Source of the DNA: Zhongshania aliphaticivorans
Lineage (GTDB): Bacteria > Pseudomonadota > Gammaproteobacteria > Pseudomonadales > Spongiibacteraceae
Assembly (NCBI RefSeq): GCF_001586255.1
Contig: NZ_CP014544.1
Location: forward strand, 2,821,501 to 2,885,500
Length of the DNA stretch: 64,000 bases
Reading direction: 5' to 3'
The notes beneath the pieces were generated by a model that was not told the origin of the DNA, made no database searches, and worked only from the letters and a program-made list of their open reading frames with translations. The translations under genes were made by a program, and so were the position numbers. Below, in pieces: positions 43,960-53,116 of the stretch (position 1 is the stretch's first letter; every line of letters begins with the position of its first letter).

Positions 43960-44973
43960 TCAGCCAGCTTGTAAAATTGCCCGAAAGCGACCTGGCGCTT
44001 GACCATACCAGCGTTTAAATGCCTTTTGAAAAGCACTCTGATCACTAAACCCTAGCGCCGCAGAAATATCCAACAAAGCCAATTCACTCTGCGACATCAG
44101 CCTAAGTGAGCGCTCACGACGAGTCGCATCAACGAGGCTTTTATAGCTTGTTGCCGTACTGTTTAAACGTCGCTGCAATGTGCGTGTCCCGATGCCAAGC
44201 TGCGCCGAGATATCCTCAAGACGAGGCACACCGTCTGCCAACTGGTCAATAATACAGTCGCGCACCTCTTTTATTAAACGGACTTCATACTGCAAATTTG
44301 ACATCTCAATGCGGGCAGCCTGCTCTAACGATTTGTATATTGCGGGGTGCGGATACAGTGTTGGCTGGTCCAATAATGCCCGGCCAAAATGCACCGCATT
44401 TACTTTTTTGCCAAATTTAACCGGCGCCTCAAACAAGTCAGCCATTTGCTGCTCACGACCGCCCCCACTATGGGCAAAATGCACTTCTCGACGTGTTGCG
44501 CCTTTATCTAACATGGGTTTATTCACGCGGTACCAATTCGCAAAGAAAAACTCAACGACATGGCGAGATGCTTGTTTACGCGCAGGCAGTAGCCAACTCA
44601 AACAGGCTGTTTCGCTGTTAATCTCGCTGAGCACCATATCGCCATGATCAATTAATAAGCGAGAATAACGCTGCATAGCATCGACCGCCTCGCGACTATT
44701 TGCCGCACTCATGCCGAGATAGTCCACCATCCCCCATGGCGTGCGCGAACAATCTGTACCAGCATGAGCACCTAAACAAGGGTCATTCAACAAACTTGCA
44801 CCGGCGTCGAGGGTTAATTCAAATAATCGCAGCGGCACCCTGCCCTGCTCACTGAGATGGTCCAGTGGATCTAAGCGCAGCACTGACTGCAACTGCCGAG
44901 CACTGACACCCTGGGCACCAAGATACGCTAATAGGTTATCGAGATAATCTTTACACACTGTAGGCGTTCGCAT
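43960..44973 (-). CDS. AraC-family transcriptional regulator (OruR-like)
   Basis: 337 residues. N-terminal arabinose-binding-type ligand domain (about 1-215), then an AraC domain with ISAQLGIGTRTLQRRLNSTATSY and LALLDISAALGFSDQSAFQKAFKRWYGQAPGRFR. Ribosome site AAAGGGAGTGGAAA precedes the ATG. It is divergent from the AraC gene at 45167 and convergent with the P450 gene. Either may be its target, which is inference. Confidence 0.9.
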   Translation of the reverse strand: MRTPTVCKDYLDNLLAYLGAQGVSARQLQSVLRLDPLDHLSEQGRVPLRLFELTLDAGASLLNDPCLGAHAGTDCSRTPWGMVDYLGMSAANSREAVDAMQRYSRLLIDHGDMVLSEINSETACLSWLLPARKQASRHVVEFFFANWYRVNKPMLDKGATRREVHFAHSGGGREQQMADLFEAPVKFGKKVNAVHFGRALLDQPTLYPHPAIYKSLEQAARIEMSNLQYEVRLIKEVRDCIIDQLADGVPRLEDISAQLGIGTRTLQRRLNSTATSYKSLVDATRRERSLRLMSQSELALLDISAALGFSDQSAFQKAFKRWYGQAPGRFRAILQAG

Positions 44974-45166
44974 TTTCCACTCCCTTTAGTATGACTGCTG
45001 CCGCGGCCATACCAACACGCAGCTATTATTGTAGGCGGCTGAAACAAGCCTTTGTCACCCACAGACTAACAAGTTAAGAGATAAACTTGTCCCCCTCCGC
45101 CCCCTAAAGTATTATCATTAGTGACCGTCAATTTTTATCATTTATGGCCAAAATAGTTTATTCATT

Positions 45167-46207
45167 GTGCAATTAATCGAAATGGAGCAGCTCGGCGCCC
45201 GATTACTACGGGTTCTGTGGCGCTTATTGCAACAACACTACCCCGAGATCGACTGCGCCGAGCTAGGCCGACGCTGTAATCTTGGCGAGGAATGGTGGCA
45301 GAACCAAAGCAGTAACAAGCTGGTGAATACCTTGGTGCTGCTAAACGCGTTGCGCAGTCACGACGCACCAGCCATTGCCTTAGAGCTGGGTGATCTCGCG
45401 GAACTCAGTGATCTAGGCTTGCTTGGCTATGCCATGCTGACAGCCGCCAATTGCGAGCAAGCAACGAATATTAGTTGCCACGCATTCAGCGAAGCCAGTT
45501 TTCTAGTAAGGGTCAAGCTCGAGCGCGCCGAGCAACATGGTCTAATCCAGTTTCAACTTACCGACAATGCGCTCCCCATCGAGCAGCTCATTTTAGAGCT
45601 GTGCAGCGTCGCCGCATGGCGCTATGTCCAAGCCATATTGCCTGAGGGGCGGTCAGCCGTGCCCGACTATGTTGAGCTCAGTTGCAGCCCACCAGATCAC
45701 GCCGCCCGGTATAGCGAGCTGCTGGGCTGTACCGTACATTTTGACTCGCCAAGAAATACTATCGCGCTGCCAATAGCGTGGTTGTCGCGCCCCATCCCCA
45801 GCGGCAATGAGCAGGCGCTCATTGCTTGCTCTCACCACGTCCAACAAATGTTTGGCGACAGCTATCGCAGTGCAGGGATTGTTCCTCAAGTAAAACGCCT
45901 GTTAATGGCAAGACCTCAGGACTGTCGCTTTAAACTAGAAAACACCGCCAAATTACTGCGCTTAAGTCCGCGCAGTCTGCGGCGGCATTTAGATCAGTCA
46001 GGCAGCAGTTTCCGAAAAATCTGCCTCGACGTGCGTATGGAGCTAGCCCGTGAATACTTATACAACACGCGTATGAGCCTGAAGCAAATCGCTTACCAGC
46101 TGGGCTACAAACACCCTAGTAACTTCAATCGAGCTTTCAGTGACTACTACGGAAACTCACCTCAAGCGATGCGCCGAGCCAATCACGCCGCCTTCCAACA
46201 AGTGTAA
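45167..46207 (+). CDS. AraC-family transcriptional regulator
   Basis: 346 residues. N-terminal ligand-binding domain (about 1-220) and a C-terminal AraC domain: TAKLLRLSPRSLRRHLDQSGSSF, then MSLKQIAYQLGYKHPSNFNRAFSDYYGNSPQAMRR. The start at GTG 45167 and the ATG at 45182 are both possible. It is divergent from the AraC gene at 43960, so the two share an intergenic region. It is followed by the thiolase-like gene in the same direction and is a likely regulator of it. Confidence 0.88.
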   Translation: MQLIEMEQLGARLLRVLWRLLQQHYPEIDCAELGRRCNLGEEWWQNQSSNKLVNTLVLLNALRSHDAPAIALELGDLAELSDLGLLGYAMLTAANCEQATNISCHAFSEASFLVRVKLERAEQHGLIQFQLTDNALPIEQLILELCSVAAWRYVQAILPEGRSAVPDYVELSCSPPDHAARYSELLGCTVHFDSPRNTIALPIAWLSRPIPSGNEQALIACSHHVQQMFGDSYRSAGIVPQVKRLLMARPQDCRFKLENTAKLLRLSPRSLRRHLDQSGSSFRKICLDVRMELAREYLYNTRMSLKQIAYQLGYKHPSNFNRAFSDYYGNSPQAMRRANHAAFQQV

Positions 46208-46340
46208 ATAGCCTTGGCGCAGCGCGACATAATTGGCATCACAAGCGCTACTGCTGCCGCGCTCAAAACCCCACAATATGCAGCCTATTGGCGCCAATTT
46301 CTGCGCTTATTCGCGCTATATTATTGAAACGGGACTCCTT

Positions 46341-47873
46341 ATGAATGCAGCCGACAACACCCCCATCCTGGTCGGCGTCAGCCAGCGTACTTATCGCGAC
46401 ACCGGCAACCCGAATCGTACGCCCACTGATGCCCTGCACGACGCCCTAGAGCTCGCGCTACAAAATAGCGGACGCGGCGAAGCACTGCGCGGTGCCATCG
46501 ACACCCTGTGCACTGAACCGAGTCTGCTCGAGGTATCTGCTGAACTCGGTGCATTAATCAGCCGTTTTCCCGGTCCAGAACTCGTTAAGCGCCTTGGACT
46601 CAAGGATGCGCGCTGCCTCAAAGCCCCCGATGGCGGAAACGGCCCGCAAATGCTAATTAACCATTTCGCCAAGGAGTTAAACCAAGGCCAGCGCCGCGCT
46701 GTGGCTATTTGCGGCGGTGAACTGACGGCCAGTTTCAAAAGCCTACTCGGTGGTGGTGGCGACATCAGCCACTGGCCAAACGACGTAAAAGGCGATACTC
46801 AACAACCTTGGGCTGAGCGCAGCGGGACCCACTCGGAAGAGCTCCGCCACAATTTATGGCTGCCTACCCATATGTACGCGTTGTTTGAAAATGCCCTGCG
46901 CCATCGCTATGGACACAGCTTAAGCGAGCACCAAGAGCACATGGGTAAAATTATGCAGGGCCTAAGCGACACCGCCGCCGCCAATCCAGATGCATGGTCA
47001 TACCAGCGGCCACGCAGTGCTAAACAACTCGTCAGCTTCGAAGAGCGCAGCCCCTGTCTCGCACTACCGTACAACAAATATCTCTGCGCGCAGATGAATA
47101 TCGATATGGCTGCCGCCGTCATCATGACGACGGTTGCTACCGCCCGCGAGTTGGGTATAAATGAAGATCAGTGGATATACCTCAACGGCTGCGCGGACGT
47201 TAACGAAGTGTGGTACGTCGCCGAACGCGCGGACTTATCGCGCTCTGGCGCAGTCGCTCTCGCTGGCGAAACCGCACTTGCACGTGCGGGATGCCATATT
47301 GACGATATCGCCTTAATGGACATTTATAGCTGCTTCCCCAGTGCGGTAGAAATGGCCTGCGATGCTTTAAATATAGACCCATTCGGCCAACGCCCCCTCA
47401 GTATAACCGGCGGCCTGCCTTATTTTGGCGGCCCCGGTCACGGCTATAGCCTGCATGCCGTTGTCACGCTGGTAGAGCAACTTCGTGAACGCCCTAATGA
47501 CAAGGGGCTAATCACGGCTAACGGCTGGTATATGACCAAAGAATCTATCGGTATTTACAGCGCAAAGCCAAGCGAGATGCACTGGCAGCGCGGGGACGAC
47601 GCCGCCTTGCAAGCTCAGATTGATGCTCAGCCCCACCACCACATCGACGGCGCCCCCAGCGGCCATGGCCACGTCGACAGCTTCACTGTGGTCTGCGACA
47701 ACAACGGGCCACAGCAGGGTATTATTATTGGCAGCCTAGACAGTGGCGCCCGCTTCGTCGCCCATACTGAGCAAGACGATGCGCTATTTGCACAGCTGAT
47801 GAGCGAAGACGTAATAGGCCAACGCGGCGTAGTCTCCAGCGGTGAGCAACACAATCTATTTCGTTTTAAATAG
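46341..47873 (+). CDS. Thiolase-like protein (acetyl-CoA acetyltransferase/SCP-x type)
   Basis: About 510 residues. The N-terminal thiolase fold is recognisable in PILVGVSQRTYRDTGNPNRTPTDALHDALELAL. The mid part is RRAVAICGGE, the active-site region YSCFPSAVEMAC, and GGLPYFGGPGHGYSLHAVVTLVEQL with the catalytic His region. A C-terminal beta domain (about 400-510) is added, as in thiolase-like protein type 1. Such proteins act in side-chain breakdown of steroids or similar acyl-CoAs, or as aldolase/acyltransferase partners. The ATG at 46341 matches the family start and lies behind GGGACTCCTT; upstream ATGs are disfavoured. Confidence 0.88.
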   Translation: MNAADNTPILVGVSQRTYRDTGNPNRTPTDALHDALELALQNSGRGEALRGAIDTLCTEPSLLEVSAELGALISRFPGPELVKRLGLKDARCLKAPDGGNGPQMLINHFAKELNQGQRRAVAICGGELTASFKSLLGGGGDISHWPNDVKGDTQQPWAERSGTHSEELRHNLWLPTHMYALFENALRHRYGHSLSEHQEHMGKIMQGLSDTAAANPDAWSYQRPRSAKQLVSFEERSPCLALPYNKYLCAQMNIDMAAAVIMTTVATARELGINEDQWIYLNGCADVNEVWYVAERADLSRSGAVALAGETALARAGCHIDDIALMDIYSCFPSAVEMACDALNIDPFGQRPLSITGGLPYFGGPGHGYSLHAVVTLVEQLRERPNDKGLITANGWYMTKESIGIYSAKPSEMHWQRGDDAALQAQIDAQPHHHIDGAPSGHGHVDSFTVVCDNNGPQQGIIIGSLDSGARFVAHTEQDDALFAQLMSEDVIGQRGVVSSGEQHNLFRFK

Positions 47874-47882
47874 CACAAAATT

Positions 47883-47924
47883 GAGCCATAAAAAAACCGG
47901 CAATTGCCGGTTTTTTTATGGCTC
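47883..47924. terminator. Perfect 42-base palindromic bidirectional terminator
   Basis: GAGCCATAAAAAAACCGGCA-type left arm and its exact complement: 21-bp arms without loop mismatch. It contains a GC stem (ACCGGCAATTGCCGGT) flanked by A-run and T-run. It serves both the thiolase-like gene and the convergent alcohol dehydrogenase gene. Confidence 0.95.
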
Positions 47925-47936
47925 AGCACACTAACA

Positions 47937-49169
47937 CTAGGCGAATGCAGCAGCTCTCTCGGTAGTGCTTAGCAATGTCGCCAAAATAGCCTGACACTCT
48001 GCTCGGCTCATCAGAATAGGCACCGGATAAGCCGCGCCTTCCTTAACCGCAGCGGCAGCAATAGCCGGAATATCCGCTTTGTTTAAACTATCTAACTGGC
48101 CAGGAATACCTAAGCGTCGATTTAAGTCAGCGATAGCATCAATGAATTTCTCAGCCGCTTTTTCATCACTATCACCACTGCCAGCCACGTCGATAAGTCG
48201 GCCTAATTTCGCCAGCGGCTCCTGTGCAGCCTTCGCCATAAAACGCAGAACTTCAGGCATTACTAATGCGTTAGCTAAGCCATGAGGCGTTCCGTACTGA
48301 CGACCCAGCTGATGCGCAATTGCATGCACATTGCCCACGCCAGCATCGTTGATTGCCATGCCGGAATAATAGGCTGCAATCGCCATTTGCTCACGCGCTA
48401 CCGCATCACTACCGTCACGATAGGCGCGGGGCAAATACTCAAAAATCATTTTTACCGACGCGTAACCGTAGGCATTACTACTGTCGGTGCCCCATAGACT
48501 AATATAGGTTTCGATTGCATGGGTTAAGGCATCCATTCCCGTTGCCGCGGTGATCGCCGCCGGCATGCCGAGCAGCAAATCGGCGTCGAGCGCGACGGCT
48601 TTTGGCAGCATTTTGGGGTCGGCAATAAAAAATTTCTCATGGCTTTGCTGATCAGAAATTACCGCGGCTATCGTCGCTTCCGAACCGGTGCCAGACGTTG
48701 TTGGCAGTGCAAATAACGGTAAGGGCGCCTTCTTCACTTTAAAGTAGCCAACTAATTTCCTGCCGTCTCTGCCATTAGTCGCCGCTGATGCAATAGTTTT
48801 CGCGCAGTCAATTGACGAGCCGCCACCAATAGCCAATACCGCATCGCAGTTATATTCGGCTTGCAACGCCAAGCCAGCATCGACCATAGAAAAAGTCGGA
48901 TCGGGCAATGTTCCATCGTAAATCGTACAGACAAGGCCTTCCTCTGTCAGAACATCAACGGCACGGGCAACGATACCCAGCTCAACCAAGGGTTTATCAC
49001 TCACTACTAGCACTTTCCGGATGCCCTGGCGTGCAATGTGCCGACATAGCTGCGCCGTGCTACCTTGGCCAGTAAACGCCATATATGCCAGCGACGGCAT
49101 CAGTTTAAAGGGGATAGCTATCAATGCTAAATAGCTGCGCTGTAATAAAGTTCTTAAAAACTTACTCAT
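47937..49169 (-). CDS. Iron-containing alcohol dehydrogenase (group III)
   Basis: About 410 residues. The family features are GGGSSIDCAKTIA (NAD-binding), ALPTTSGTGSEAT, and the metal-ligand region DALTHAIETYISLW and GNVHAIAHQLGRQYGTPHGLANALV with the His/Asp ligands. Start 49169 follows CTGGAGTTTAAA; an upstream ATG at 49208 is less supported. An N-terminal hydrophobic stretch is present, so membrane association is possible. It would interconvert an alcohol and an aldehyde or ketone. The acyl-CoA ligase gene is just upstream (84 bases), so the two may be co-transcribed. Confidence 0.93.
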   Translation of the reverse strand: MSKFLRTLLQRSYLALIAIPFKLMPSLAYMAFTGQGSTAQLCRHIARQGIRKVLVVSDKPLVELGIVARAVDVLTEEGLVCTIYDGTLPDPTFSMVDAGLALQAEYNCDAVLAIGGGSSIDCAKTIASAATNGRDGRKLVGYFKVKKAPLPLFALPTTSGTGSEATIAAVISDQQSHEKFFIADPKMLPKAVALDADLLLGMPAAITAATGMDALTHAIETYISLWGTDSSNAYGYASVKMIFEYLPRAYRDGSDAVAREQMAIAAYYSGMAINDAGVGNVHAIAHQLGRQYGTPHGLANALVMPEVLRFMAKAAQEPLAKLGRLIDVAGSGDSDEKAAEKFIDAIADLNRRLGIPGQLDSLNKADIPAIAAAAVKEGAAYPVPILMSRAECQAILATLLSTTERAAAFA

Positions 49170-49253
49170 TTTAAACTCCAGTTGGTCAATGACCGAAAAC
49201 CACTTCACTTATTGCGATATCAAGTTGCTCAAACTAAGGTGTCTTAGTGGCCA

Positions 49254-50807
49254 CTAGACCACTTCGCCTTGGTATTTGGGAACAATGTTAGCCCGCAGCT
49301 CTTTTTTCAATATTTTGCCGCTTGGGTTCCTTGGCAGCGCAGCCACGTATTCCAAGTATTTGGGCGTTTTAAAACCCGCCAGCGACTCTCGACAGTGACT
49401 AGTCAGCTCCTCAATGCTAATCTCGCCTTGATCACCAGCCACTATAACCGCCAATGCAACCTCGCCCCACTTCTCATCAGGCACACCAATCACAGCAACA
49501 TCTGCAATTTTAGGGTGGCTCATAAGTACGTTCTCTATTTCAGCAGGGTAGATATTTTCACCCCCCGATATAATCAAATCCTTCACTCGATCCTTAAGAA
49601 AAAGATAGCCATCTTCGTCGAGATAACCGGCATCGCCCGTGTGTAACCAACCATCGACAAGCGTCTTAGCGGTTGCTTCCTCAGATTTCCAATACCCCTT
49701 CATCACCTGTGGACCACGCCCTAATATTTCGCCGACTTCGCCGATAGGCAGGGTATTGCCCTTGTCATCAACCACCCGCAGCTCGGTGCCAAACACCGCT
49801 CGACCACATGAGCGCAGAAGTTCAGGCTTGCCCTGCAAAGCGCGCATATGGTCTTCGTTAGTTAAAAAGGTCAAGGCCGTGGTGGACTCAGTCTGTCCGT
49901 ATCCTTGATAAAACTCGCAGTCAAAGACCGCCAAACAACGCTTTAGCAAATCCACCGAAATCGGTGATGCGCCATAGTTAATCCAACGGAGATTAGAAAA
50001 ATCGTATTTCTCTATATCCGGCACACACGCCAGAGAGAATTGCAGCATGACGGGAACAACCGACACATAGCTTATATTCTCGTTGGCCATTGTTTCGATC
50101 ATACCCACAGGATCATAGTCCCGATGTAGGACGAGATCGCAGCCGTAATAAATCGCCATTAAGGCGCCAACCAAACCGAGGGCGTGAAAGGTGGGGGCAA
50201 TGATTAAGGCACGATCCCCTGCCCGTGGCGCACGACCAGTTGTCAGCGGGGCTTGGATACTATTGCAGATCAAATTACGGTGAGTTAGTAAAGTGCCTTT
50301 GGGCAGACCGGTGGTGCCACTGGTGTACATTTGAAAGAGAACATCATCACCGTGAATAATTAATGGGGCAGGCTCACCAGCATTCCCAATCCAGCGGTCT
50401 AAAGGTGTGGCCCCATCGAGTTCGCCAACAATCGAAACCTGCTCAACTCCCGCGAGATAACTGCCGACCAAGGGCGCAAATTCACCGTCAATGAACAACA
50501 CGCGCGCTTCGGCATTTTCCGCGATAAAGCCCACTTCATCAGCGGTAAGTCGGTAGTTAATACCAACCGGCACCACGCCCGCTCGCGCGCAGCCCAAAAA
50601 AACCAAGAAATTTTTCAGCGAATTTTTACTGAGTATTGCCACCCGCTCACCTTTAGCAACACCGCCAGTCTGCAAGCGGGCTGCCACCCGGCCAATTTGT
50701 TGCCAGGCTTGGGCATAAGTCAGCTGCTCGTTGGCGTCACTGCCAAATGATGCATCGGGCCGCATTTTCACTTGAAAGGCCAAATAATCCATAAAACTAT
50801 CAAACAT
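49254..50807 (-). CDS. Long-chain acyl-CoA synthetase-like ligase (AMP-forming)
   Basis: 517 residues of the ANL superfamily. The P-loop is YTSGTTGLPKGTLLTH (about 172-187). GYGQTESTT, GEILGRGPQVMKGYW, the TGDAGYLDEDGYLFLKDRVKDLIISGG hinge and C-terminal PRNPSGKILKKELR with the catalytic Lys are all in place. It activates a carboxylic acid to acyl-CoA. It is followed directly by the alcohol dehydrogenase, suggesting a chain alcohol to aldehyde to acid to CoA ester, which is inference. The upstream gap (50808-51190) contains no other gene. Confidence 0.94.
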   Translation of the reverse strand: MFDSFMDYLAFQVKMRPDASFGSDANEQLTYAQAWQQIGRVAARLQTGGVAKGERVAILSKNSLKNFLVFLGCARAGVVPVGINYRLTADEVGFIAENAEARVLFIDGEFAPLVGSYLAGVEQVSIVGELDGATPLDRWIGNAGEPAPLIIHGDDVLFQMYTSGTTGLPKGTLLTHRNLICNSIQAPLTTGRAPRAGDRALIIAPTFHALGLVGALMAIYYGCDLVLHRDYDPVGMIETMANENISYVSVVPVMLQFSLACVPDIEKYDFSNLRWINYGASPISVDLLKRCLAVFDCEFYQGYGQTESTTALTFLTNEDHMRALQGKPELLRSCGRAVFGTELRVVDDKGNTLPIGEVGEILGRGPQVMKGYWKSEEATAKTLVDGWLHTGDAGYLDEDGYLFLKDRVKDLIISGGENIYPAEIENVLMSHPKIADVAVIGVPDEKWGEVALAVIVAGDQGEISIEELTSHCRESLAGFKTPKYLEYVAALPRNPSGKILKKELRANIVPKYQGEVV

Positions 50808-51190
50808 CTATTCATTCCTCTTTGTATCATTACGCGAGCGGCAAATTGACGGTAAAAAAGTGATAGCAATTACACGTTTAAAAAACTCATTAAGAAAAAT
50901 TGCGGATATAAAAGTCACTTTTTATTATTAATAAGTAAGCAAAAACCAACAGAGCTAGGCTATCAGTGTCTCGGATTAGGGGTTAGTCCTGGGGTGCCTG
51001 AAGTTGGCATCGCCCGACCAAAAACATAAGCTACGACACATCTATAGCTGCGGCTAGCCGCGTCCTTGGCGTTGTTGGCACATACCGACTAAGGCCGTCG
51101 CGCGCCGACTAGACCTCATTACGCCACTGCCATAGTGTGCCCGCTAGAACACGCCCCACCCAATGGCGACGGTCAGTAATGAGGAAAAAA
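50808..51190. other. Intergenic stretch, divergent promoters
   Basis: About 380 bases between the divergent acyl-CoA ligase and second P450 genes. It is AT-rich near the ligase side and GC-rich near the P450 side, and it must hold both promoters. No repeat or operator was recognised. A ribosome site (GAGGAAAAAA) precedes the P450 start. Confidence 0.5.
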
Positions 51191-52549
51191 ATGAATAGCC
51201 AGAGTATTGATCAAGCAGAGCTTCCACGACGTCCAAATCGCAGCCTTTCCCACATTCCTGGAACAAGCGGGCTTCCTGTCTTTGGCCAGACCTTTAGCTT
51301 TTTGCGCAATTACAAAGCCTTAACTGAACTGCGCTTCAAAAAATACGGAAAAATTTCCAGAGGCAACACCCTCTTCCAGCACAGCCTTACTCTACTCGGC
51401 CCCGAGGCCAATGAAGTTGTACTCAAAAACAGCGAAGCACAATTTTCCAGCATGCTGGCATGGAACCCGCTGCTTGACCGCTTATTCCCGAATGGTTTGA
51501 TGCTTAAAGATGCGGAGGCACATCGCTATGATCGCAAAATCCTTCAAGGTGCTTTCAAAAAAAGTGCCATTGAAGGCTATTTAGACACCATGAACCCCCA
51601 GCTAGAACGCGGCTTAGCAGCGTGGCCAAAAGGCCAAGAATTTCATTTCCAGCACACGGTAAAGAAATTACTACTGGAAGTAGCGGCCGAAGTTTTTCTC
51701 GGCGTTGAAATGGGCCCAGAGGCCAGCGGCGTCAACCAGGCGTTTGTCGATACCATGTTGGCGTCAATGGCGGTGGTAAAGTTGCCGATACCCGGCACCC
51801 TTTGGCACCGGGGACTGCGTGGTCGGCAGCACTTAGAAGACTTTGTTATGGCGCACATCGACACCAAGCGCCGCGAGCAGGGTCGCGATATTTTTTCCCA
51901 AATATGTCACGCCACAGATGAAGACGGCAACCATTTTTCCGACGAAGCTGTTCGCGACCATATTATCTTTTTACTATTTGCCGCTCACGACACCACAACA
52001 AGTACGCTGTGCTCGATCATTTTCGCCTTAGCTAAAAATCCCGAGTGGCAGCAGCGACTTCGAGAAGAGTACAAGGCCCTTGGCAAACCCCAATTAGAAT
52101 ACGACGACCTAGGGCAACTGGAAGACAGTAAACTGGTCTTCAAAGAAGCCCTGCGAATGTACCCGCCGGTACCCGCGATTCCGCGTCGCACCCTAAAAGA
52201 CATGGAGCTTTTCGGTTATCACATACCCAAAAATACTGCGGTAGCGATATCCCCACTCTTCACCCATTACATGGAAGAATATTGGAGCGAGCCCACTAAG
52301 TTTGATCCAGAGCGATTTTCTAAAGCGCGCGCCGAAGACAAGAAGCACTTTTTCCAATGGGTGCCCTTCGGCGGTGGCGCCCATAAATGCTTGGGTTTGA
52401 ATTTTGCCGAAGTGCAAACCAAACTATTCCTTTTCCATCTGCTGACCCGTTACCAAATACAGGTTAAAGAAGGCTACGACATGCCGCGCAACTGGGTGCC
52501 CCTCATCTTCCCCGCAGACGGCTTACCAGTGACATTCATACCTTTGTAA
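51191..52549 (+). CDS. Cytochrome P450 (CYP26/CYP120/CYP51-like type)
   Basis: 452 residues. The loop around the haem ligand is FGGGAHKCLGLN with Cys400. The I-helix is AAHDTTTST, with Asp-Thr-Thr. The K-helix EALRMYPP gives ExxR. The N-terminal PGTSGLPVFGQTFSFLRN is the proline-rich hinge of eukaryotic-like or CYP26/CYP120 P450s, unlike the first P450 in the window. Start 51191 is chosen for GAGGAAAAAA seven bases upstream. It is followed by a terminator and a thioesterase-like gene. Sterol-, retinoid- or terpenoid-like substrates are typical for the type. Confidence 0.93.
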   Translation: MNSQSIDQAELPRRPNRSLSHIPGTSGLPVFGQTFSFLRNYKALTELRFKKYGKISRGNTLFQHSLTLLGPEANEVVLKNSEAQFSSMLAWNPLLDRLFPNGLMLKDAEAHRYDRKILQGAFKKSAIEGYLDTMNPQLERGLAAWPKGQEFHFQHTVKKLLLEVAAEVFLGVEMGPEASGVNQAFVDTMLASMAVVKLPIPGTLWHRGLRGRQHLEDFVMAHIDTKRREQGRDIFSQICHATDEDGNHFSDEAVRDHIIFLLFAAHDTTTSTLCSIIFALAKNPEWQQRLREEYKALGKPQLEYDDLGQLEDSKLVFKEALRMYPPVPAIPRRTLKDMELFGYHIPKNTAVAISPLFTHYMEEYWSEPTKFDPERFSKARAEDKKHFFQWVPFGGGAHKCLGLNFAEVQTKLFLFHLLTRYQIQVKEGYDMPRNWVPLIFPADGLPVTFIPL

Positions 52550-52574
52550 AACCTACTTGCTTGCAAACGAATCG

Positions 52575-52602
52575 CGGCGCCCGGTAACGGACGCCGTTTT
52601 TT
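52575..52602 (+). terminator. Rho-independent terminator of the second P450 gene
   Basis: CGGCGCCCG, loop GTAA, CGGACGCCG, then TTTTTTA. A 9-bp stem with one mismatch and a clear T-tract, 26 bases beyond the P450 stop. Confidence 0.85.
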
Positions 52603-52628
52603 ATTGCCCGACTATTGGACACCACCCC

Positions 52629-53072
52629 ATGACAAACACCTTCTTTCCACACTGTTCTGAATCTGACTGGCAAACCATGCCAATGGTGGCCGGACGCTCT
52701 TTCGACGCCCAAATGGGCGCCTTTGAATTTCGTAAAGTTTCCACGAGTAAAGCGCAGGCGCGGTTCAGCACCAATGAAGACAGTCGAAATATTCAGTACG
52801 GTTTGCACGGTGGTTTCCTCGCAGCCTGCGCCGAACAGGCGTTCTACTTACCCTTGTACACCGATCGCTGCGTTGCGCTCGGTCGCGTTGTCACCATTGA
52901 TTTCAATATGCAATTTTTCCAAGGCGGCGAGATCGGCCAGGACATCATCGCCGATATCGAACTAATGAAAGAAACAGGAAGAATGGGCTTTACCCGTGGC
53001 ACGCTCAATCAAAACGAACATTGCCTGTGCAGTTTCAATGCAACGCTCCGCAAGTTAGCGCCCCAGGCATAA
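52629..53072 (+). CDS. PaaI-like hotdog-fold thioesterase/acyl-CoA-binding protein
   Basis: About 147 residues. The hotdog central part, NIQYGLHGGFLAACAEQAFYLP, has the HGG motif and the following Asp/Glu helix of PaaI-like thioesterases. It is followed by VTIDFNMQFFQGG and a strand pattern with DIIADIELMKETGRMGFTRGTL. It probably hydrolyses an acyl-CoA formed in the pathway. The ATG at 52629 fits the family start; an upstream ATG at 52557 overlaps the P450 terminator. Confidence 0.82.
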   Translation: MTNTFFPHCSESDWQTMPMVAGRSFDAQMGAFEFRKVSTSKAQARFSTNEDSRNIQYGLHGGFLAACAEQAFYLPLYTDRCVALGRVVTIDFNMQFFQGGEIGQDIIADIELMKETGRMGFTRGTLNQNEHCLCSFNATLRKLAPQA

Positions 53073-53095
53073 AAAAGCCCAGCAAAAGCTGGGCT
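53071..53095 (-). terminator. Rho-independent terminator of the TonB receptor gene (minus strand)
   Basis: On the minus strand: AGCCCAGC, loop TTTT, GCTGGGCT, then TTTTT. An 8-bp GC-rich stem with T-run, 22 bases beyond the receptor stop codon; it may also stop plus-strand transcripts. Confidence 0.85.
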
Positions 53096-53116
53096 AAACC
53101 AACAAAACGGCGGTAC

